Source of the DNA: Reyranellaceae bacterium
GTDB taxonomy: Bacteria > Pseudomonadota > Alphaproteobacteria > Reyranellales > Reyranellaceae
Direction: 5' to 3'
Length of the DNA: 64,000 nt
Assembly: GCA_022844045.1 (NCBI GenBank)
Contig: JALHMM010000005.1
Span: 1 to 64,000 of the forward strand
Part shown: positions 28,528 through 37,710 of the stretch, piece by piece
Layout of the letters: each line of letters begins with the position of its first letter
How positions within the stretch are numbered: the stretch's first letter is position 1
The notes under the pieces: model-generated
What the model saw: only the letters and a program-made list of their open reading frames with translations
What the model was told of the DNA's origin: nothing
Databases searched by the model: none
Made by a program: the position numbers and the translations under genes

Positions 28528-31500
28528 ATGATCTCGCATGTCTGCATCCGACGGCCGGTGATGACCATCCTGATGATGGTCTCCTTCCTCGCCGCCGGCA
28601 TGTTCGGCTACGGCCAGCTTCCCGTGGCCGCCATTCCGCGCGTCGACTTCCCGACCATCCAGGTCCAGGCGACGCTGCCCGGTGCCAGCCCCGAGACCAT
28701 GGCCTCCTCGGTCGCCGGTATCCTCGAGCGGCAGTTCTCGACCATCGCCGGTGTGACGACGATGACGTCGGTGTCGACCGTCGACAACACCTCGATCACC
28801 CTGCAGTTCGACCTCGACCGCAACATCGACGGCGCCGCGCTCGACGTGCAGACGGCCATCGGCTCCGCCCTGCGGCGGTTGCCGGCGGACATGACGACGC
28901 CACCCAGCTTCCGCAAGGTCAACCCCGCCGACTTCGCCATCGTCTTCCTGGCGCTGCGCTCGCCCAACGCGCGGCTCTCCGACATCGACGCCTTCGCCCA
29001 GTCGAGCATCCTGCCGCGCATCTCCACCCTGCCCGGCGTCGCCCAGGTGCTGGTGTTCGGCAGCCAGAAATACGCCGTGCGCGTGCGCGCCGACCTCGAT
29101 CAGCTCGCCGCGCGCGGGCTCAGCCTGTCCGACCTGCAGGCGGCGCTGGCCACCGCCAACTCCAACCGGCCGCTGGGCACCGTGCCGCAGGGCGGCCGCA
29201 ACGCCATCCTCGACGCCACCGGCCCGGTGTCGCGCGCCGCGCAGTACATGCCGATCATCGTGGCCTGGCAGAACGGCGCGCCGGTGCGCATCGCCGACGT
29301 CGCCACCGCCATCGACAGCGTCGAGAATACCCGCGTCGCCAGCTGGCTCGATGGCGAGCGCGCCATCGTGCTGGGCATCTATCGCCAGCCCGACGCCAAC
29401 ACCGTCGAGGTCGTCGACCGCGTGCGCGCCATGCTGCCGCTGATCCAGGCCGAGCTGCCGCGCGATATCGAGGTCAGGGTGCTCAACGATCGCTCGCGCT
29501 CGATCCGCGACTCGATTCACGACGTGCAGGAGACGCTGGCGATCGCCGTCGTGCTGGTCGTGATCGTGATCTATTTCTTCCTGCGCAGCTTCCGCGCCAC
29601 GCTGATCCCCGCTTTGGCGCTGCCGATCTCGCTGATCGGCACCTTCGGCGGCATGCATCTGCTGGGCTATTCGATCAACAACATCTCGCTGCTGGCGCTG
29701 ACCTTGGCGGTCGGCTTCGTCGTCGACGACGCCATCGTCATGCTCGAGAACATCATGCGCCACATCGAGGAGGGCATGGATCCCAAGGAGGCCGCCTTCG
29801 TCGGCTCGAAGGAAGTCGGCTTCACCATCGTGTCGATGACCATCTCGCTGGTCGCGGTGTTCATCCCGGTGCTGTTCATGGGCGGCGTGGTCGGCCGCAT
29901 GTTCGCCGAGTTCGGCATGGTGATCTCGATGGCCATCCTGATCTCCGGCGTCGTCTCGCTCACGCTCACGCCGATGCTGTGCGCGCGCATGCTCAAGCCG
30001 ATCGACCACCAGGCGCGCCCGCCATTGCCGCTGCGGCTGTTCGAGGCCGGCTTCAATGGGTTGACCCGCGTCTACGGCCACGCCGTGCGCTGGACGATAT
30101 CGCATTCCAAGCTGATGCTAACCGCGATCCTGGGCACGTTCGTGCTGACGGTCGTGCTCTTCCAGACCATCCCCAAGGGCTTCTTCCCGCAGGAGGATAT
30201 CGGCCTGCTGACCGCCTCGACCGTCGGCCCCGACGACGCCTCCTTCGCCGCCATGGTCGAGCGGCAGGCGCGGCTGGCCGAGATCGTCAAAGCCGATCCC
30301 GACGTGGTCTCGGTGATGTCGACGGTGGGCGGCGGCAACGCCGCCGCCACGCAGAACTCCGGCCGCCTGTTCATCACCTTGCGCGACAAGCCGGCGCGCA
30401 AAGCCGGCGCCGGCGAGGTCATCACCCGCCTGCGCCGCACGACTTCGCAGGTTCCCGGCATCTCGGTCTTCTACCAGCCGGTGCAGTCGATCATCCTCGG
30501 CACGACGCAGTCGCGCGCGCTCTACCAGTTCACCATGCAGTCGCCCGACCTCGCGGCGCTGCAGACCTGGGCGCCCCGGATCGAGGGCCGCATGCGGTCG
30601 ATCCCGGGCATCGTCGACGTCAACTCCGACCTCCAGATGCGCGCGCGCGCCGCCGTCATCGACATCGACCGCGACGCCGCGTCACGGCTCAACCTCACGG
30701 TCGACCAGATCCGCAACGTCGTCTACTCGGCCTTCGGCACGCGGCAGATCTCGACCATCTACACCTCGCAGGACACCTATCAGGTGATCCTCGAGGCCGA
30801 TCCGAAATACGCCGACACCTCGGAGATGCTGCGACGGCTGACCGTGCGCACGCCCTCGGGCGGCGTGGTGCCGCTCGACACCGTGGCAAACCTGTCGGAA
30901 AGGCCCACGGCGCTCACCGTGTCGCATCTGGCGCAGCTGCCCTCGGTCACCGTCTCGTTCAACCTGTTGCCGGGCAACTCGCTCGGCAACGCGGTGGCGG
31001 CCGTGCAGGCGGCGGCGCGCGAGATCGGCATGCCGGCGACCATCACCACCAGCTTCCAGGGCAGCGCCCAGGTCTTCCAGCAGGCCGTGGCCAACCAGGG
31101 CCTGCTGCTCTTCGCCGCCGTGCTGGTGATCTACATCGTGCTGGGCGTGCTCTATGAGAGCTTCATCCACCCGCTGACCATCCTCTCGGGCCTGCCCTCG
31201 GCCGGCATCGGCGCGCTGATCACGCTGCAGCTGGCCGGCATGGACCTCTCGGTGATCGCCATGATCGGCGTGGTGATGCTGATCGGCATCGTCAAGAAGA
31301 ACGCCATCATGATGGTCGACTTCGCCATCGAGCGCCGCGCCCAGGGCGTCGAGGCGAAGGAGGCGATGATCGAGGCCGCCGTGCTGCGCTTTCGGCCGAT
31401 CATGATGACCACGCTCTGCGCCATCCTGGGCGCGCTGCCCATCGCCATGGCGCTGGGCGCCGGCGCCGAGCTGCGCCAGCCGTTGGGCGTCGCGGTGGTC

Positions 31501-31644
31501 GGCGGCCTGGTGGTGTCGCAGCTGCTGACGCTCTTCATCACGCCCACGGTCTACCTGGCCTTCGAAGACCTCGGCGCCTGGTTCCGCAGCCGCCGTGCCA
31601 AGCCGGGCGCCGCCGAGCCGCCGGTGCGCCACGCCGCGGAGTAG
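28528..31644 (+). CDS. RND efflux pump inner-membrane transporter (HAE1/MdtBC-like)
   Basis: The 1038-residue protein has the RND layout: helix 1 near residues 9-30, a large porter domain starting [22 protein letters not shown], helices 2-6 with the proton-relay [16 protein letters not shown] in helix 4, then a second repeat with periplasmic domain and helices 8-12 ending [29 protein letters not shown]. It exchanges protons for drugs or solvents. GGGAG precedes the ATG. It works with the adaptor upstream and probably a TolC-like channel encoded elsewhere. Confidence 0.93.
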   Translation: MISHVCIRRPVMTILMMVSFLAAGMFGYGQLPVAAIPRVDFPTIQVQATLPGASPETMASSVAGILERQFSTIAGVTTMTSVSTVDNTSITLQFDLDRNIDGAALDVQTAIGSALRRLPADMTTPPSFRKVNPADFAIVFLALRSPNARLSDIDAFAQSSILPRISTLPGVAQVLVFGSQKYAVRVRADLDQLAARGLSLSDLQAALATANSNRPLGTVPQGGRNAILDATGPVSRAAQYMPIIVAWQNGAPVRIADVATAIDSVENTRVASWLDGERAIVLGIYRQPDANTVEVVDRVRAMLPLIQAELPRDIEVRVLNDRSRSIRDSIHDVQETLAIAVVLVVIVIYFFLRSFRATLIPALALPISLIGTFGGMHLLGYSINNISLLALTLAVGFVVDDAIVMLENIMRHIEEGMDPKEAAFVGSKEVGFTIVSMTISLVAVFIPVLFMGGVVGRMFAEFGMVISMAILISGVVSLTLTPMLCARMLKPIDHQARPPLPLRLFEAGFNGLTRVYGHAVRWTISHSKLMLTAILGTFVLTVVLFQTIPKGFFPQEDIGLLTASTVGPDDASFAAMVERQARLAEIVKADPDVVSVMSTVGGGNAAATQNSGRLFITLRDKPARKAGAGEVITRLRRTTSQVPGISVFYQPVQSIILGTTQSRALYQFTMQSPDLAALQTWAPRIEGRMRSIPGIVDVNSDLQMRARAAVIDIDRDAASRLNLTVDQIRNVVYSAFGTRQISTIYTSQDTYQVILEADPKYADTSEMLRRLTVRTPSGGVVPLDTVANLSERPTALTVSHLAQLPSVTVSFNLLPGNSLGNAVAAVQAAAREIGMPATITTSFQGSAQVFQQAVANQGLLLFAAVLVIYIVLGVLYESFIHPLTILSGLPSAGIGALITLQLAGMDLSVIAMIGVVMLIGIVKKNAIMMVDFAIERRAQGVEAKEAMIEAAVLRFRPIMMTTLCAILGALPIAMALGAGAELRQPLGVAVVGGLVVSQLLTLFITPTVYLAFEDLGAWFRSRRAKPGAAEPPVRHAAE

Positions 31645-31722
31645 TCCCCATCCCGCTTCGCGCGACGCCCGCGAATGCGATAGCTTTGCGCCGTGCGTAA
31701 CGGTCAGGCGGGGACAGTCAGA

Positions 31723-32580
31723 ATGAGTGACGGGCAAGAGCGTCCGGTGGCGCTGGTCAGTGGCGCCACACGCGGGCTAGGGCTGGGCATCGCCAAGGCC
31801 CTGGGCGAGGCTGGCTGCATCGTGCACGTCACCGGGCGCAGCAGAGAGGGCGCCACGACCGAAGACCTGCCCGGCTCGGTCGAGGCGGCGGCGGCGGCGG
31901 TCAGTGCCGCAGGCGCGGCCGCCGGCGGCGGCGGCGGCCATAGCAAACCATGCGATCATCGCGACGAGGCGCAGGTCGAGGCCCTGATGGCCTCGATCGC
32001 GCGCGAGCATGGCCGCATCGACATCCTCGTCAACAATGCCTGGGGCGGCTACGAACAGCATCCTGGCGCCGCCTTCGCGGCCCCGTTCCTCCGCCAATCA
32101 TCCGACAATTGGGTCAGGATGTTCGACGGCGGGCTGAAAGCGACCTTCCTGACCACGCGCCACGCGCTGCCGCTGATGACCGGGCCGAAGACCGCCGATC
32201 GTCCCAGGCTGATCGTCAACACCGTGGCCTGGGCCTTCGACGAGTATCTCGGCAACCTCTACTACGATGTCGCCAAGGCGGCCTCGATCCGCATGGTCTA
32301 CGGCCTGGCGCGCGAGCTGGCCGGCGCCGAGGTCGCCTGCGTGGCGCTGGCGCCCGGCTTCGTGCGCACCGAGCGCGTCGCGCACGCGCTGGCCGACGAT
32401 CCGGAAACCTTGGCCAAGCTCGAGTCGCCCGACTATGCCGGTCGCGCCGTGGTGGCATTGGCGGCCGATCCCGATGTGATGGAACGCAGCGGCCGCCTGT
32501 TCACCGTCGGCGACCTCGCCCGCGACTACGCTTTCACCGACACCGACGGCCGGCAACCACCACCCTTCCGGTTGGAGTAA
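31723..32580 (+). CDS. SDR family oxidoreductase
   Basis: The 285-residue protein has the cofactor motif VSGATRGLGLGIAKAL, NNAWGGYEQ and an active-site YYDVAKAASIRM (YxxxK). A low-complexity Ala/Gly stretch (AAAAAVSAAGAAAGGGGGH) is inserted after the second strand, which is unusual for the fold and sits in a loop. The substrate is unknown. ATG 31723 is chosen; the GTG ten codons upstream in the track has no better ribosome site. It stands alone between the RND pump and the Bug receptor. Confidence 0.82.
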   Translation: MSDGQERPVALVSGATRGLGLGIAKALGEAGCIVHVTGRSREGATTEDLPGSVEAAAAAVSAAGAAAGGGGGHSKPCDHRDEAQVEALMASIAREHGRIDILVNNAWGGYEQHPGAAFAAPFLRQSSDNWVRMFDGGLKATFLTTRHALPLMTGPKTADRPRLIVNTVAWAFDEYLGNLYYDVAKAASIRMVYGLARELAGAEVACVALAPGFVRTERVAHALADDPETLAKLESPDYAGRAVVALAADPDVMERSGRLFTVGDLARDYAFTDTDGRQPPPFRLE

Positions 32581-32593
32581 CGAGGGCCTTGCC

Positions 32594-32617
32594 TTACCTT
32601 CCCCCGGAGGGGAAAGG
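32594..32617. repeat. Half-copy of the TACCTTCCCCCGGAGG repeat
   Basis: Only the outer arm of the family B element is visible (TTACCTTCCCCCGGAGG followed by GGAAAGG). It sits between the SDR stop and the Bug receptor start. It looks like a decayed or truncated element, and could still form a small hairpin upstream of the receptor gene. Confidence 0.55.
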
Positions 32618-32641
32618 AAAAAACAAGCAGGGGGAAACGTC

Positions 32642-33616
32642 ATGAGCCGAATCAACCGCCGCGCCCTTCTCGCCTCGACCGCCGCACTGCTCGCCGCGCC
32701 CTCGATCGCCCGCGCGCAGGCTTGGCCGAGCGGCCAAGTGCGCATCGTCGTCGGCTTCCCGCCGGGTGGCGCCGCCGACATCGTGGCCCGCCTCGCCGCG
32801 ACGCGGCTGACCGAGACCTGGAAGGTCCAGGTCGTGGTCGACAACAAGCCGGGCGCCGGCGGCAACCTCGCCGGTCTCGAGGTCTCGCGTACGCCGCCCG
32901 ACGGCGCCAATTTCCTCATCACCTCGAGCTCGGCGGCGGTGAGCAAGCTGCTCTACAAGACCATGGCCTACGATCCGTTCATCGACCTCGCGCCGGTGAC
33001 GATGGCGGTCTCGATCCCCAACGTGATGGTCGTTCCGGCCGCCTCGCCCGACAAGTCGATCGCCGACTTCATCGCCCGCGCCAAGGCCAACCCGGGCAAG
33101 CTGAACTTCGGTTCGGCCGGGATCGGCTCGTCGATCCATCTCTCGGGCGAGCTGTTCAAGCACCTCGCCAAGATCGACATCACCCATGTGCCCTATCGTG
33201 GCGCGGCGCCGGCCATGAACGACTTGATCGGCGGTCGCCTCGACGTGATCTTCGACACCATCACCGTCTCGACGCCGCATCTGCGCGCCGGCACGACGCG
33301 GGCGCTCGGCGTCACCTCGGCCACGCCGATTCCGACCCTGCCGGACGCGCCGCCGATCGGCACGGTGGTCCCGGGCTATGTCGCGCTGTCGTGGTTCGCC
33401 TTCTACGCCGCGGCCAAGACGCCCGATCCCATCCTCGCCAAGGCGGCGCAGGACATCGAGGCGGCTTTGCGCCACGAAACGGTGATCACCAAGCTCACCG
33501 AGCTGGGCGCCACCGTGGTCGGCGGCGCCCCCCAGACCTTGGCCGCCGCGATGGTCGCCGAGGAAAAGCTCTGGGCGCCGGTCATCGAAGCCGCCGGGAT
33601 CAAGCATTCACAGTAG
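32642..33616 (+). CDS. Bug family tripartite tricarboxylate-type substrate-binding protein
   Basis: The 324-residue protein has a Tat-like or Sec signal (NRRALLASTAALLAAPSIARA) and the Bug receptor pattern: VRIVVGFPPGGAADIVARL, VVDNKPGAGGNLAGLEV, the GKLNFGSAGIGSSIHLSGELF segment and VPYRGAAPAMNDLIGGRLDVIFD. Bug proteins bind carboxylates or related small molecules; most are orphans, as here, with no TctA/TctB genes. GGGGGAAA lies upstream. A 2-hydroxyacid dehydrogenase gene follows 11 bases later, so the ligand may be a hydroxy or oxo acid (inference). Confidence 0.9.
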   Translation: MSRINRRALLASTAALLAAPSIARAQAWPSGQVRIVVGFPPGGAADIVARLAATRLTETWKVQVVVDNKPGAGGNLAGLEVSRTPPDGANFLITSSSAAVSKLLYKTMAYDPFIDLAPVTMAVSIPNVMVVPAASPDKSIADFIARAKANPGKLNFGSAGIGSSIHLSGELFKHLAKIDITHVPYRGAAPAMNDLIGGRLDVIFDTITVSTPHLRAGTTRALGVTSATPIPTLPDAPPIGTVVPGYVALSWFAFYAAAKTPDPILAKAAQDIEAALRHETVITKLTELGATVVGGAPQTLAAAMVAEEKLWAPVIEAAGIKHSQ

Positions 33617-33627
33617 GGGAAACGCTC

Positions 33628-34659
33628 ATGGCCAAGTTCAAGATCGTCACACAGGCGCTGGCCGCGCCGGTGGACCATTCCTACGAGATGGAGGCGCTCG
33701 CCTCGATCGGCGCGGAGATCGTCGAGGTCTCCGCCAGCAGCGAGAACGCCTTCATCGCCGCCGCGCATGACGCCGACGCGATCTACGCCAAGAGCCGGCT
33801 GACCAAGCAGGTGATCGACTCGCTGGAGCGCTGCAAGGTGATCTCGCTGGGCAGCGTCGGCGTCGACTCCGTCGACGTCGCCGCGGCGACGGCCCGGAAC
33901 ATCCCGGTCACCAACGTGCCCGATACCTTCATCGAGGAAGTCGCCGACCACACCATGACCATGATGCTGGCCACCTGGCGCCGGCTGGTGGTGCAGGACC
34001 GCCTGGCGCGCGACGGCAACTGGTCGAAGGGTCGGCCGATGCTCTACGAGTTCCCGCGCCTGATGGGCCAGACCTTGGGCTTCATCGCCTTCGGCCACGT
34101 CGCGCGCGCGGTCGCCACGCGCGCGCGGGCCTTCGGCTTCCGCATGCTGGCCTATGATCCCTATGTCGAGGAGCTGGTGATGAGCCAGTACGGCGTCGAG
34201 CCGTGCAGCTACGACGAGGTGCTGGCGCAGTCCGACATCGTCTCGATGCACGCGCCGTCGACCACCGACGCGCGCAAGATGTTCGGCGAGAAGCAGTTCC
34301 GCGCCATGAAGAAGACGGCGCTGTTCATCAACACCGGCCGCGGCGCCACCGTCGACGAGGCGGCGATGATCCGCGCCCTGCAGGAGGGCTGGATCGCCGG
34401 CGCCGGTCTCGACGTGCTGGAGGTCGAGCCACCGAAGCTCGACAACCCGATCCTCAAGATGGACAACGTGATCGTCACCGCGCACGTCGCCTCGGCCTCC
34501 TCGCGCTTCGATCCGGCGCGCCGCCGCCGCGTCGGCCACGAGCTCGCCTCCGTGCTCTCCGGCCGCTGGCCGCGCGCCTGCGTCAACCCCTCGGTGCTGG
34601 AGAAGAGCGGCCTGATCCGCTGGCAGCCCTATTCGATGGAGCGCGGCCCGGGCAACTGA
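33628..34659 (+). CDS. D-isomer-specific 2-hydroxyacid dehydrogenase family protein
   Basis: The 343-residue protein has the family pattern: GSVGVDSVDVAAATARNIPVTNVPD, the nucleotide-binding region QTLGFIAFGHVARAVA, and the catalytic Arg (FINTGRGATVDEAAM), Glu (LDVLEVEPPKLDNP) and His (NVIVTAHVASAS). It would interconvert a 2-hydroxy acid and 2-oxo acid with NAD(P). The nucleotide loop lacks the second canonical Gly of GxGxxG (GFIAFGHVAR), a tolerated variant. It is co-transcribed with the Bug receptor. Confidence 0.87.
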   Translation: MAKFKIVTQALAAPVDHSYEMEALASIGAEIVEVSASSENAFIAAAHDADAIYAKSRLTKQVIDSLERCKVISLGSVGVDSVDVAAATARNIPVTNVPDTFIEEVADHTMTMMLATWRRLVVQDRLARDGNWSKGRPMLYEFPRLMGQTLGFIAFGHVARAVATRARAFGFRMLAYDPYVEELVMSQYGVEPCSYDEVLAQSDIVSMHAPSTTDARKMFGEKQFRAMKKTALFINTGRGATVDEAAMIRALQEGWIAGAGLDVLEVEPPKLDNPILKMDNVIVTAHVASASSRFDPARRRRVGHELASVLSGRWPRACVNPSVLEKSGLIRWQPYSMERGPGN

Positions 34660-34667
34660 CCTCGCCG

Positions 34668-34768
34668 TCGTCCTGAGCGGCAGCGAAGGAACTCGCGGTA
34701 GAGCGAGCGGCCACAGCGTTGTTGCGTGGCCGCACTACCGCTGGATCCTTCGCTTCGCTCAGGATGAC
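34668..34768. repeat. Long inverted repeat, CCTGAGCG type
   Basis: GTCCTGAGCGGCAGCGAAGGA on the left is mirrored by TCCTTCGCTTCGCTCAGGAT on the right, and the inner arms CTCGCGGTAG and CGGCCACAGCG pair with CGTGGCCG and CTACCG. It lies between convergent genes, so it may serve as a terminator for both. It is a different family from the CCTTCCCCC elements. Confidence 0.8.
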
Positions 34769-34779
34769 ATCGATGTCGA

Positions 34780-35751
34780 CTAATCGATCACCGCATCGGC
34801 GCGGGCGAGGATCAGCGACGGGATGGTGATTCCCAGACGCCGCGCCGTCTTCATGTTGAGCACAAGCTCGAAATGCGTGGGCTGGACGATCGGCAGATCG
34901 CCGGCCCGCGCGCCTTTGAGGATACGGTCGACATAGGCGGCCGCCTGTCGGTTCATCGCGGCGAAGCTCGGCCCGTGCGAGATCAATCCGCCCTCCTCCG
35001 GGTACTCGCGACGGAAGTACAGCGCCACGAACGGTCGCCGTTCGATGGCGGCGAGCAACGCGGCCCGGTCGCCTCGTTGCTCACTGTAGCCACCGGGCGC
35101 ACAGATCAGCGCCTCGATGTTCTGCGCCGCCGCCTGCGCCAACGATGCGTCGAATTCGCTCGGATTCTGCGTATCGATGAAGGCGATGCTGACGCCCAGG
35201 CGTTGCGAGGCCTCCTGCATCTGCCTGAAGAAAATGGGCTCGGGCGGCAGGCGGCTGTTGGCCATGAAGCCGATGCGTCGCGCCTTGGGCACCAGCTCGG
35301 TCATCAGCTGGACCTGCTTGGCCGCGAACTCGGTGCCCAGGAACGAGTTGCCCGTCACGTTGCCACCCGGGCGCGCCAGGCTCTGCGCCAGCCCGCTGCC
35401 CACGGCATCGCCGCTCGACAGCACGACAATCGGCACCGTCGAGGTCACCCCTTTTGCCGCCAGCGCCGATGACGTCGTCGACGCCACGATGATCTCGACA
35501 TCGGCCTGCACCAGTTCGGTCGCCAGGGCCGGCAGTCGATCGAACCGTCCTTCGGCGAAACGCCGAGTGAACCTCGCCGTTTGCCCGTCGACATAGCCAA
35601 GCTTCGTCAGTTCGCCTTCGATCGGCTGGCGCACGCCAAGATCGGATTGCGGAAACAGGAAGCCTATTCGCCGCTGGGCGGCCGGCTGCGCTATGGCGGC
35701 GACTGACGCCGACGCCAGCAATGGTGCGAATAGCAGCGTCCGACGCTTCAT
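34780..35751 (-). CDS. ABC-type substrate-binding protein (ABC_sub_bind, TrpX-like), orphan
   Basis: The 323-residue protein has a signal peptide (RRTLLFAPLLASASVAAIA) and the family pattern RRIGFLFPQSDLGVRQPIEGELTKLGYVDGQ, VQADVEIIVASTTSSALAAKGVTSTVPIVVLSSGDAVGSGLAQSLARPGGNVTG. These receptors are related to tryptophan- and branched-amino-acid-type binding proteins, but many have unknown ligands. No transporter genes lie beside it. It is downstream of the enolase-superfamily gene with a short 23-base gap, suggesting co-transcription. Confidence 0.85.
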   Translation of the reverse strand: MKRRTLLFAPLLASASVAAIAQPAAQRRIGFLFPQSDLGVRQPIEGELTKLGYVDGQTARFTRRFAEGRFDRLPALATELVQADVEIIVASTTSSALAAKGVTSTVPIVVLSSGDAVGSGLAQSLARPGGNVTGNSFLGTEFAAKQVQLMTELVPKARRIGFMANSRLPPEPIFFRQMQEASQRLGVSIAFIDTQNPSEFDASLAQAAAQNIEALICAPGGYSEQRGDRAALLAAIERRPFVALYFRREYPEEGGLISHGPSFAAMNRQAAAYVDRILKGARAGDLPIVQPTHFELVLNMKTARRLGITIPSLILARADAVID

Positions 35752-35774
35752 TCTCGCCCCCGCCCACAAACGCC

Positions 35775-36911
35775 TCAACAGACGCGGTAGCGCTCGATCT
35801 GCCCTCGATCAAGCGTGACGCCGAGCCCCGGCCCGTCGGGCAGGATCAGGTGGCCGGCGTCGAGCTTGATCGGGCTCGCCAGCAGGTCGGTGCGCAGCGC
35901 GTTGGCACTCATGTCGTACTCGATCAAGGTCGGGTACGGGATGTTGTCGGTGTGCGGCGAAGACGGCAGCGAGGCCACGAAATGGCAGGCGGCCGTCAGG
36001 CCCAGCGCGCCGCCCCAGACATGCGGTGAGACCCTGAGGTTGCTCGACTGCGCCAGGAAGGCGACGCGCTTGGCCTCGGTCAGGCCGCCTACGGTGGGAA
36101 TCGCCGGCTGCACAATGTCGAGGCAGCGCCCGTCGATCAGCTGCTTGAAATCGCGCACCGCATAATGCGCCTCGCCAGCGGCGATCGGCATCGGCGCCCG
36201 CGCGCGCAGCTCGGCGTAACCGCGCAGGTCCGAGGGCGGCAGCGGCTCCTCGACCCAGTGGATGTTGAAGGGCTCAATGGCGCGCATCGATTCCAGCGCC
36301 AGGTCGACGGTGTAGTTGCCGTTGATGTCGACGATTAGCAGGATGTCGTCGCCCAGCGCCGCGCGCGTTTGCTTGACGCGCGCCACGTCGTCCTTGGCGC
36401 CGCGGCCGATCTTGATCTTGATGCCGATATAGGGATGCGCCTTGACCTCGGCCAGCATGTGCTCGAGCTGGCGGTCGACGTCGCGGGAGAAGAAGCCGGT
36501 CGAGGCATAGACCGGCAGGCGCGTCGAGCGGCAGCCGCCGATCAGGTCGCAGACCCGCGTGTTGGTGGCGCGGCCGATGGCGTCGAACAGCGCCACGTTG
36601 ATGCCGGCGAGGCAGGCGGTGAGCTGGTTCTGCACGCCCAGGTGATACAGGCGGTTGCGGAGCTCGGCCTCGATATGATCGAAGTCGTAGACGCTCTTGC
36701 CGGCGAAGAACGGTTCGACCATGCGGAAGTATTCGCGACTGACGAAGGGATTGCCGAACACCTCGCCGATGCCGGTGGCGCCGTCGCTGGTCTCGATCTC
36801 GATGATACCGCCGGGTCGGCGGTGGCCCATGCCGCGCGCCATGCCGAAGGCCTTCTCTGGCGGCAGCACGTGCTCGAGGCCGATGAAGCTCAGCTTGGCG
36901 ATGGTCGGCAT
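35775..36911 (-). CDS. Mandelate racemase/muconate lactonizing enzyme family (enolase superfamily)
   Basis: The 378-residue protein has an N-terminal capping domain and a barrel with KIKIGRG (KxK base), metal ligands in LIVDINGNYT, HWVEEPLPP and PIAAGEAHY, and a C-terminal SPHVWGG His. These are the hallmarks of acid-sugar dehydratases and related racemases. A proton is abstracted next to a carboxylate and stabilised by Mg. The exact sugar acid is not predictable. It is two bases from upp, so part of the same transcript although functionally distinct. Confidence 0.88.
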   Translation of the reverse strand: MPTIAKLSFIGLEHVLPPEKAFGMARGMGHRRPGGIIEIETSDGATGIGEVFGNPFVSREYFRMVEPFFAGKSVYDFDHIEAELRNRLYHLGVQNQLTACLAGINVALFDAIGRATNTRVCDLIGGCRSTRLPVYASTGFFSRDVDRQLEHMLAEVKAHPYIGIKIKIGRGAKDDVARVKQTRAALGDDILLIVDINGNYTVDLALESMRAIEPFNIHWVEEPLPPSDLRGYAELRARAPMPIAAGEAHYAVRDFKQLIDGRCLDIVQPAIPTVGGLTEAKRVAFLAQSSNLRVSPHVWGGALGLTAACHFVASLPSSPHTDNIPYPTLIEYDMSANALRTDLLASPIKLDAGHLILPDGPGLGVTLDRGQIERYRVC

Positions 36912-36913
36912 GG

Positions 36914-37552
36914 CTACTTGGTCCCGAACAGCCGGTCGCCGGCGTCACCCAGGCCCGGCATGATGTAGGCGTGGTCGTTGAGCTCGCGGTCGATCGCCGC
37001 GACGATCAGCGGCACGTCGGGATGCGCCTCGACGAAGGCCTTCACGCCCTCGGGCGCGGCCAGCACGCAGAGCATCTTGATCCAGCGCGCGCCGGCGCCC
37101 TTGAGCAGATCGACTGCGGCGATGGCGGAGTTGGCGGTCGCCAGCATCGGATCGCAGACCAGCACCAGCCGTTCGCCCAACGCCTCGGGCATCTTGAAAT
37201 AGTACTCGACGGCGGCCTTGGTCTCGGGATCGCGGTACAGGCCGATGTGGCCAACGCGCGCGCCAGGCACGAGATCGAGGATGCCGTCGGCGAGACCCAG
37301 GCCGGCGCGCAGGATGGGCACCACCACCAGCTTCTTGCCGTCGATGAACGGCGCGTCCATCGCCTCCAGCGGCGTGTCGATGCGCTGCGTCGCGATCGGC
37401 AGGTCGCGCGTCACCTCGTAGCCCAGCAACAGCGCGATCTCGCGCAGCAGGCGGCGGAAGTTCGTCGTCGAGGTCTCCTTGTTGCGCATGATGCTGAGCT
37501 TGTGCCGCACCAGCGGATGGTCGACGACGGTGACGCTGCTGTTGTTGGCCAT
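36914..37552 (-). CDS. upp: Uracil phosphoribosyltransferase
   Basis: The 212-residue protein matches Upp along its length: [54 protein letters not shown], the PRPP loop [14 protein letters not shown] and the uracil-contact C-terminus [15 protein letters not shown]. It makes UMP from uracil and PRPP. Here it lies in the same minus-strand group as URC4 and URC1 homologs, which fits the URC route where uracil is first converted to a nucleotide before ring breakdown, and not only salvage. Confidence 0.95.
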   Translation of the reverse strand: MANNSSVTVVDHPLVRHKLSIMRNKETSTTNFRRLLREIALLLGYEVTRDLPIATQRIDTPLEAMDAPFIDGKKLVVVPILRAGLGLADGILDLVPGARVGHIGLYRDPETKAAVEYYFKMPEALGERLVLVCDPMLATANSAIAAVDLLKGAGARWIKMLCVLAAPEGVKAFVEAHPDVPLIVAAIDRELNDHAYIMPGLGDAGDRLFGTK

Positions 37553-37573
37553 GAAGCTCCCCGACTATGACTT

Positions 37574-37701
37574 TACCTTCCTCCGGAGGGGGAAGGTGGC
37601 GCGCGAAGCGCGACGGATGGGGGATGTTTCAACGACATCGACATCCGTCTTCGACATCCCCCTTCCGCCCTTCGGGCACCTTCCCCCTCCGGGGGAAGGT
37701 A
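37574..37701. repeat. Inverted-repeat element, family B copy 2
   Basis: It runs from TACCTTCCTCCGGAGGGGGA to CCCTCCGGGGGAAGGTA with inner arms CGGATGGGGGATGT and GACATCCCCCTTCCG. It is nearly the reverse complement of the element at 23.8 kb. It separates the URC4 gene from upp inside a minus-strand gene group and could act as an internal attenuator. Confidence 0.85.
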
Positions 37702-37710
37702 GACCAATCC

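Noticed and set aside
28447-31157. Long ORFs on both strands over the RND pump (552 and 902 residues)
   Set aside because: The true frame carries the RND helices and proton-relay motif; the others are out-of-frame shadows and begin in the repeat element.
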